The position numbers and the translations under genes were made by a program. The notes below the pieces were generated by a model. The model had not been told where the DNA came from. It saw only the letters and a list, made by a program, of their open reading frames with translations, and ran no database searches. A DNA stretch of 57,036 bases from Peptococcaceae bacterium (GTDB lineage: Bacteria; Bacillota; Peptococcia; Peptococcales; Peptococcaceae), in assembly GCA_030524315.1 (NCBI GenBank), contig JAUNGU010000003.1, forward strand, positions 1 through 57,036, given 5' to 3'. This document shows, piece by piece, positions 52,901 through 57,036 of the stretch; position 1 is the first letter of the stretch, and every line of letters starts with the position of its first letter.

Positions 52901-53482
52901 CTGGAGGAATACGAGCAGGTCTGCGCCCAGGTGGATTTCATGCGCACGCAAATGGACGATCTCAACCAGGCGCGAGAAAAGCTCGAAACCATCATCCGCG
53001 AAATGGAGGCCACCATGGCCGCGCGCTTCAAGGACGCCTACAATCGCGTCAACGAGCAGTTCTCGAAAATCTTCACGGTGATGTTTGGCGGCGGTGCGGC
53101 GCGGCTCGAGCTCTCGATGCCGGGACAATATTTGGAAACGGGTATCGAGATCATCGCTCAGCCGCCCGGGAAAAAGGAGCGCGTACTCACGCTCCTATCC
53201 GGTGGCGAGCGCGCCCTTACCGCAGCGGCATTGCTTTTTGCGCTCCTTGAGGTGCGGCCGAGCCCCTTCGTCATTCTCGACGAAATCGAGGCGGCCCTCG
53301 ACGAGGCCAACGTCGAGCGCTTTGCCGACTTCATCATCCAATACGCCAACCGCACCCAGTTCATCATCATCTCCCACCGCAAGGGGACGATGGAGGCAGC
53401 CTCGGTGCTCTACGGCGTGACGATGGACAAAAACGGCGTCTCCAAGCAGGTATCTGTGCGCTTGAGCGATTTTAACGACTAG
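49934..53482 (+). CDS. smc: Chromosome segregation protein SMC
   Basis: The 1182-residue condensin ATPase. N-terminal Walker A GPNGSGKSN in FLKSLEIQGFKSFADKV context, R-loop and Q-loop, two long alanine/glutamate-rich coiled coils (about 170-500 and 670-1020), a hinge at about 505-665 (begins GYYQGVQAVL, contains GGSMTGGH), and the C-terminal signature LLSGGERALTAAALLFA with Walker B PFVILDEIEAALDEANV. It works with ScpA and ScpB (not in window) to fold and separate chromosomes. It starts three bases after the radical SAM gene. Confidence 0.97.
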   Translation: MFLKSLEIQGFKSFADKVVFDFSSGVTAIVGPNGSGKSNVVDAIRWVLGEQSARTLRGAKMEDVIFSGSVDRKPVGMARVTMRLDNSQRLFALDSDEVEVTRTLYRSGESNYMLNKSNCRLKDIQELFMDTGLGKDGFSVIGQGKIEEILTLHAEERRGLIEEAAGISKYKYRKREAERKLASTQDDMTRLDDILFEQEKRIQPLSIQAEKVRQYRALKGEEDALHLAHLTRGYLAEKEGLDALRIQADADRQAADAAQAELAALERTLEEGRAALSAQRQAFEEAQAAYTATLRESQEAQNARDLLEERQRHNRQRLDALAESSASQREKRAAQEAEASALEAQLVELKAKTAQAHGAVQDTETALHTLEARIAAHKSTIDEKQAEQFEALSQQSAANNDITRLTQSMSGDEARQARLHSRLDGLMAQQAALDAELKEAEQRHEALAEDAAALIGEGQALGAQIDAEQKALREAQARQQSVNQAQMQAESRLQTLEEFEASGEGYYQGVQAVLRAKKEGHLDGLEGSILQLLEIPTDYLAAIENALGGAAQNIVAASDRDAQTAIAWLKREKRGRVTFMPLNLVKGKRQQVNFDDAAVIGLALDLVKYDAKYEPVMAQLLGRVWVLKDLASATRLAKRTGSKYRFVTLDGDILSPGGSMTGGHAKKQSSIVYRKHEMGMLRERIERLRADGDKLAGDVAGHQAALDTLESTQAEKREAYSALQLQMKECKVVLEQLGAQDKRLGRELELERLNHEELSAQREDMSAQLEQAQAAAAAIAEGLVAIEDALQSARTALSDEEGERETLHKELQTLLVDKATADEQEQAVRQQLKSCRSDIEQLTRDSQAAEAQRRQFEDEADALAKALDEKNAAIGALAEAFSTSEAQLAALKEEIASAERARSAQETALAKGRQQNDALWRAANGSALKLERAEDKQARLVEQLLADFDYTPAQAIEATDFELDLTNAATRLKTLRTKIAQLGEINFTALEEYEQVCAQVDFMRTQMDDLNQAREKLETIIREMEATMAARFKDAYNRVNEQFSKIFTVMFGGGAARLELSMPGQYLETGIEIIAQPPGKKERVLTLLSGGERALTAAALLFALLEVRPSPFVILDEIEAALDEANVERFADFIIQYANRTQFIIISHRKGTMEAASVLYGVTMDKNGVSKQVSVRLSDFND

Positions 53483-53492
53483 GAGGACAGAC

Positions 53493-54563
53493 ATGGGATT
53501 ATTCGATAAATTATTCAAGAAAAACACCGGCGAAAAAACCAACGCCGAGGAACTCAACAAGGAGCTCAACGACGGCCTTTCCAAAACCCGCAAGGGCTTT
53601 ATGGAGAAGGTTTTCGGCGTGCTCTCGGGCAAGGACATTGACGACGACCTCTACGAGGAGCTCGAGGAAGCCCTCATTCAAGGGGACGTCGGCGTCAACA
53701 CGGCGCTGGATTTGGTGGAGCGCCTGCGCGAGCGTGAAAAACGCGACAAGCTCAAAAACGCCCACCAGCTCCAGGAAGCCTTCGCCGATGAGCTCGTCGA
53801 GCTCCTTGGTGAGGAGGAAACGCCGCTGGCCCTCGAGCCAGACACGCTAAACGTCGTGCTCTTTGTCGGTGTCAACGGTGTCGGTAAAACCACCAGCATC
53901 GGCAAAATCGCCTACCAGCTCAAGGAGGAGGGCCACAAGGTCATCCTCGGCGCCGCTGACACCTTCCGCGCCGCCGCCGCTGATCAGCTCAAGATTTGGG
54001 GCGAGCGCGTGGGTTGCGACGTCATCGCCCACCAGGAGGGCGCCGATCCGGCGGCTGTCGTCTTTGACGCCATCGCTGCAGCAAAATCTCGCGGCTGCGA
54101 CGTGCTCCTGGTCGACACGGCCGGACGCCTGCAAAACAAGGTCAACCTCATGAACGAGCTGGCGAAAATTCGCAAAATCATCGACCGCGAAGCGCCGGAT
54201 TCATTGCGCGACGTGCTCCTGGTCATCGACGCCACCACAGGTCAGAACGCCCTCAATCAAGCCAAGGAATTCAAGGACACCGCCGGCGTCACCGGCGTCA
54301 TCCTGACCAAGCTCGATGGTACTGCCAAGGGCGGCGTCGTCATTGGCGTCAAGGCCGAGTATGACCTGCCGATCAAATACATCGGCGTCGGCGAGCAGAA
54401 GGAGCATCTCCAGGTCTTCAACCCACGCACCTTTGCCGAAGCCCTCTTTGTCGATCTCAACGCCGAAAGCGACAAAGTGGACGACGCCGACGAGGAGGCA
54501 GTGGATCCGGATATGGACGCGCCGCTGGCCGAGGACCTCGAAGATGCAGAGGATGAGGCGTAA
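53493..54563 (+). CDS. ftsY: Signal recognition particle receptor FtsY
   Basis: The 356-residue SRP GTPase receptor at the membrane. N domain at about 25-110; G domain with GVNGVGKTTSIGK (about 125-137), DTFRAAAADQL, DTAGRLQNK (about 208) and TKLDGTAKGG (about 271). The N-terminal A domain is short (about 20 residues), while the C-terminus carries a strongly acidic tail (DDADEEAVDPDMDAPLAEDL and on), beyond the usual end at the NG core. AGGAGG precedes the ATG. Eleven bases after smc. Confidence 0.95.
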   Translation: MGLFDKLFKKNTGEKTNAEELNKELNDGLSKTRKGFMEKVFGVLSGKDIDDDLYEELEEALIQGDVGVNTALDLVERLREREKRDKLKNAHQLQEAFADELVELLGEEETPLALEPDTLNVVLFVGVNGVGKTTSIGKIAYQLKEEGHKVILGAADTFRAAAADQLKIWGERVGCDVIAHQEGADPAAVVFDAIAAAKSRGCDVLLVDTAGRLQNKVNLMNELAKIRKIIDREAPDSLRDVLLVIDATTGQNALNQAKEFKDTAGVTGVILTKLDGTAKGGVVIGVKAEYDLPIKYIGVGEQKEHLQVFNPRTFAEALFVDLNAESDKVDDADEEAVDPDMDAPLAEDLEDAEDEA

Positions 54564-54565
54564 CT

Positions 54566-55849
54566 ATGAACAAATTTCTCTTTCGACAGATTCAATACCT
54601 GGATGGCGAGTCCCTGACCCTGCGCCAGGGCGATGTGCTCATTGAGGATGACGTGATCAAGCGCGTCGGTGTCGTCTCTGACGAGGAAGCGGCAGGGGCA
54701 GAAATCTTCGCCGCAGGCGAAGAGTGGCTGGCGGTGCCGGGCTACATCAACACCCACACCCACATTGCCATGACCCTCTTGCGCGATTACGGTGGCGACC
54801 AGCCCCTGTCGAGGTGGCTCAACGATTACATCTGGCCAGCAGAGGCCAAGCTCACTGACGAGGACGTCTACTGGGGCACGGCCCTCGGCGCACTCGAGAT
54901 GATCGCCAGCGGCACGACCTGCTTTGTGGACATGTACGACCATTGCGACGCCATTTGTGAAGCCACCGCCAAGGCCAAGCTGCGTGCCGTCTTCAGCCGC
55001 GGCAGCGTGGGCATGAACGATCCAGCCCATCGCGGCATTGACGAAAACGACGCCCTCTATGCGCGCTGGCACGGTGCCGAGGGCGGGCGCTTCCGCGTCT
55101 GGTACGGGCCCCACGCGCCCAATACCTGCCCGGGGGATTACATCCAGGAGATGGTCGCCCACGCCAAGGCGCGCAGCACCGGCATTCACATTCATGTGGC
55201 AGAAACCCGCGGCGAGGTCGAGAGCATCCAAGCCCAGTACGGCATGACGCCGGTGGCCTGGCTCGATAGCCTCGGTGCCTTTGCCGTGCCAACCCTGGCG
55301 GCGCACTCGGTCTGGCTTACAGAAGAGGACAAGGCCATCTACGCGCGCCGGCACGTCGCCGTCGCCCACAATCCGATCAGCAATCTCAAGCTCGCCAGCG
55401 GCATCGCCGACGTCGAAGATCTGCGCGGTCGCGGCGTCATCGTCGGCCTCGGCACCGACGGCGCCTCGAGTAACAACAACCTGAGCATGCACCGCGAGCT
55501 GCAAACCGCCGCCCTCATTCACAAGATCCGTCATTATGACGCTGAAGCCGTCGGCGCCCGCGACGTTCTGCAAATGGCGACCATCGACGGCGCCCGCGCC
55601 CTCGGCTGGGCCGACGAGATCGGCAGCATCAGCCCAGGCAAGCAAGCCGACATCACCCTCTATAAGCTCGACCAGCCGTGGCACGCGCCATACCACGACG
55701 CTGTCAGTAACCTCGTCTACGCCGCCCATTCCGACGACGTGGATGCCGTCTTCGTGCAGGGCGAATGCCTCTATAAGCACAAAGAATTTCTCACCCTCGA
55801 CGCCGAAAAATCATCGCCGAAGCCACCGCCCGCGCAAAACGCTTGGTGA
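54566..55849 (+). CDS. mtaD: 5-methylthioadenosine / S-adenosylhomocysteine deaminase
   Basis: An amidohydrolase of 427 residues that deaminates MTA, SAH or adenosine, removing by-products of SAM use. Metal ligands: NTHTHIAMTLL (H-x-H), HIHVAET, AAHSVWL and GTDGASSNNNLSM (D). The length and LRDYGGDQPLSRWLNDYIWPAE segment fit the MtaD/SAH deaminase group. It begins three bases after ftsY and ends in a long hairpin, so it is the last gene of the rnc operon. It may recycle products of the radical SAM enzymes encoded in this window. Confidence 0.92.
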   Translation: MNKFLFRQIQYLDGESLTLRQGDVLIEDDVIKRVGVVSDEEAAGAEIFAAGEEWLAVPGYINTHTHIAMTLLRDYGGDQPLSRWLNDYIWPAEAKLTDEDVYWGTALGALEMIASGTTCFVDMYDHCDAICEATAKAKLRAVFSRGSVGMNDPAHRGIDENDALYARWHGAEGGRFRVWYGPHAPNTCPGDYIQEMVAHAKARSTGIHIHVAETRGEVESIQAQYGMTPVAWLDSLGAFAVPTLAAHSVWLTEEDKAIYARRHVAVAHNPISNLKLASGIADVEDLRGRGVIVGLGTDGASSNNNLSMHRELQTAALIHKIRHYDAEAVGARDVLQMATIDGARALGWADEIGSISPGKQADITLYKLDQPWHAPYHDAVSNLVYAAHSDDVDAVFVQGECLYKHKEFLTLDAEKSSPKPPPAQNAW

Positions 55850-55876
55850 AATAGCATTTCTTTATAACCGCACAAC

Positions 55877-55944
55877 AAAACACGGACAAGACCGCCGACT
55901 GAATGGTGAATCCTTTCAGGCGGAGGTCTTATCCGTGTTTTTTC
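55877..55944 (+). terminator. Large hairpin terminator after mtaD
   Basis: AACACGGACAAGACCGCC (55879-55896) pairs with GGCGGAGGTCTTATCCGTGTT (55919-55939) with small bulges, followed by TTTTTC. Arms of about 18 bp. Confidence 0.8.
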
Positions 55945-55973
55945 TTGCGGGTATAAAAGATAGAAGTTATAAT
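55945..55973 (+). promoter_or_regulatory. Promoter of the VanZ-like gene
   Basis: TTGCGG (55945-55950), 17-bp spacer, perfect TATAAT (55968-55973). Confidence 0.6.
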
Positions 55974-56065
55974 AGGACATATAGAAAACCTGATGTGCTC
56001 TTATTTGAATTTTTTTCTGTTCTTCTTATCAATAGGAATGAACGTCATTTGAGGAGGTTTTATAA

Positions 56066-56734
56066 ATGGGCACTGTATCAAATAGTGGAACGGGTGTTGA
56101 GATTCAACTTGGCTTATTTGACGCTATCATAGATTTGTTATTGATTTCCCCGATTTTTTTGTTGGGCGTTGTTTTAATCGGTATTATACTAACGGTAATT
56201 TTTAGAAAGGACAGCAGTGTACCTAAAGTTAAAACATCTGCCTTGTCATTGCTGCTATATTATTATTTGTGTGTAATGTTGTTGAATATTGTAGGGATTC
56301 CTACCCTCAGCGAATATTTCAGGCTGTCGCGATTAGGAGAAGCATTTTTCAACCCAAATGTTAATTTCATTCCATTGAGTGATGGTTTTAGTTTGAGCTT
56401 TGTCTTAAATATTCTTCTTTTTATTCCGCTGGGCTTTTTATCTCCGTTTATCAGTAAAACATTTGAACGTGTACGAAATATATTTTTTATTGGTCTTGTA
56501 CTATCGCTTTTCATTGAAATTGCTCAATTATTTACATTGCATAGGGCAACAGATGTCAATGATATTCTCACAAATGTCGCCGGAACAATGATAGGTTATT
56601 TTTGCTTTAGGCTTATTGCAAAGCTACGGACGCCAAAACGATATTCCAGCCAAAAAATGACCAAACGAGATGATACAGCATATTTGCCTATTGTAATTAT
56701 AATCATTGTTTGTGTCCTGGGCTTTTTCAGTTAG
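56066..56734 (+). CDS. VanZ-like family membrane protein
   Basis: A 222-residue protein with five hydrophobic segments. NFIPLSDGFSLSFVLNILLFIPLGFLSP, split over two helices, and SLFIEIAQLFTLHRATDVNDILTNVAGTMIGY are the VanZ signature (the E-x2-Q and D-x2-D-x3-N motifs). VanZ gives low-level teicoplanin resistance in enterococci, but most homologues are uncharacterised. GAGGAGG precedes the ATG. Codons are AT-rich, unlike the mtaD gene before it, which suggests acquisition. Confidence 0.88.
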   Translation: MGTVSNSGTGVEIQLGLFDAIIDLLLISPIFLLGVVLIGIILTVIFRKDSSVPKVKTSALSLLLYYYLCVMLLNIVGIPTLSEYFRLSRLGEAFFNPNVNFIPLSDGFSLSFVLNILLFIPLGFLSPFISKTFERVRNIFFIGLVLSLFIEIAQLFTLHRATDVNDILTNVAGTMIGYFCFRLIAKLRTPKRYSSQKMTKRDDTAYLPIVIIIIVCVLGFFS

Positions 56735-56878
56735 GTAAGTAATGCCACTTCCATACATGGCTTTGAAGGATTCGCGACGCTTTGTTTTTCCCATTGTGGA
56801 TATTATACAAAGCTGTGCCATATCGGGTGGATGTAGGATGTTCTGTTTAATGGCTTGCTTTGCAAAGGAGGATGATGT

Positions 56879-57036
56879 ATGCGTACTTGGAAAGCAATCT
56901 TTAGTGTTTTAACGATTATTTTCGGTTCTATTGGATTAATGAATATAGTGTCTGCTGATATCACACTGCCAATTATGTTTGTCTTTATGGGATTAACTTT
57001 GTTGACGAATGCAAAGGAGTGTTATGATAAGGGTGC
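56879..57036 (+). CDS. Small membrane protein, DUF3953-like (cut by window end)
   Basis: ATG 56879 follows AAAGGAGGA with good spacing. The visible 52 residues have two hydrophobic segments (IFSVLTIIFGSIGLMNI and LPIMFVFMGLTLLT) and then NAKECYDKG. Length and pattern recall the DUF3953 family of short two-helix proteins; this is a tentative match. AT-rich like the VanZ gene before it. The 3' end lies outside the window. Confidence 0.6.
   Translation, partial: MRTWKAIFSVLTIIFGSIGLMNIVSADITLPIMFVFMGLTLLTNAKECYDKG

Noticed and set aside
56624..56821. 65-codon minus-strand frame near the window end
   Set aside because: It overlaps the 3' end of the VanZ-like gene, and I see no family match or ribosome site.
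1..57036. CRISPR array, rRNA operon or intact insertion sequence
   Set aside because: No regularly spaced repeats, rRNA landmarks or transposase-like proteins were seen on either strand.

Overview
The window comes from an anaerobic, fermentative member of the Bacillota (Firmicutes). Evidence for this: a PolC-type replicase, the rnc / radical SAM / smc / ftsY block, the alaS / ireB / yqgF / DUF1292 block, a T-box leader, a TPP riboswitch, a pyruvate:ferredoxin oxidoreductase and a complete [FeFe]-hydrogenase system. Most genes are GC-rich at third positions. Patches at about 0.7-2.4 kb, 24.6-25.7 kb and after 56.0 kb are visibly more AT-rich and look acquired. Class and genus cannot be fixed from the sequence alone.

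Layout. 1-2.5 kb: end of an ATP-grasp gene, then a two-gene AbiE-like regulator/nucleotidyltransferase cassette behind a promoter buried in a perfect palindrome. 2.6-9.3 kb: a diglucosyl/galactosyl-diacylglycerol-type glycosyltransferase, proS, and a polC that lacks the usual inserted proofreading exonuclease. 9.4-17.2 kb: nifJ (PFOR), alaS-ireB-yqgF-DUF1292, then tRNA-Cys and tRNA-Leu. 17.3-19.9 kb: a small membrane protein, a hemolysin III protein, and thiC under a TPP riboswitch. 19.9-25.9 kb: an ABC exporter, an AgrC/AgrA-like two-component system and an XRE-TPR regulator, all on the minus strand. This block is bracketed by the true thiC 3' end and a diverged second copy of that end, so it looks like an inserted or recombined segment.

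26.1-30.2 kb: three genes in one operon, a MoxR AAA ATPase, a CoxE-like VWA protein and an unrecognised 533-residue protein. This is the best candidate for an undescribed system. 30.3-38.7 kb: the hydrogenase region, with a TM1266-type regulator, hydE, hydG, hydF, then an HndABCD-like NAD(P)-linked [FeFe] hydrogenase. 38.9-42.0 kb: a second, sensor-type [FeFe]-hydrogenase homologue (HydS-like, with Fes and PAS domains) and a SpoIIE-type phosphatase, probably an H2 or redox signalling unit. PFOR supplies reduced ferredoxin, the hydrogenase disposes of or bifurcates the electrons, and the HydS/phosphatase pair may report on the result.

42.0-47.5 kb: a MerR regulator diverging from a GNAT acetyltransferase across a classic 19-bp-spacer promoter, an ECF-transporter S component, and a tryptophan-type ABC importer (trpXYZ) behind a T-box whose best specifier reading is UGG (Trp). 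47.6-55.9 kb: a NifX-like protein, rnc, a radical SAM protein, smc, ftsY and an MTA/SAH deaminase. 56.0-57.0 kb: a VanZ-like gene and the start of a small membrane-protein gene cut by the window end. No CRISPR array, rRNA gene or intact insertion sequence was seen.
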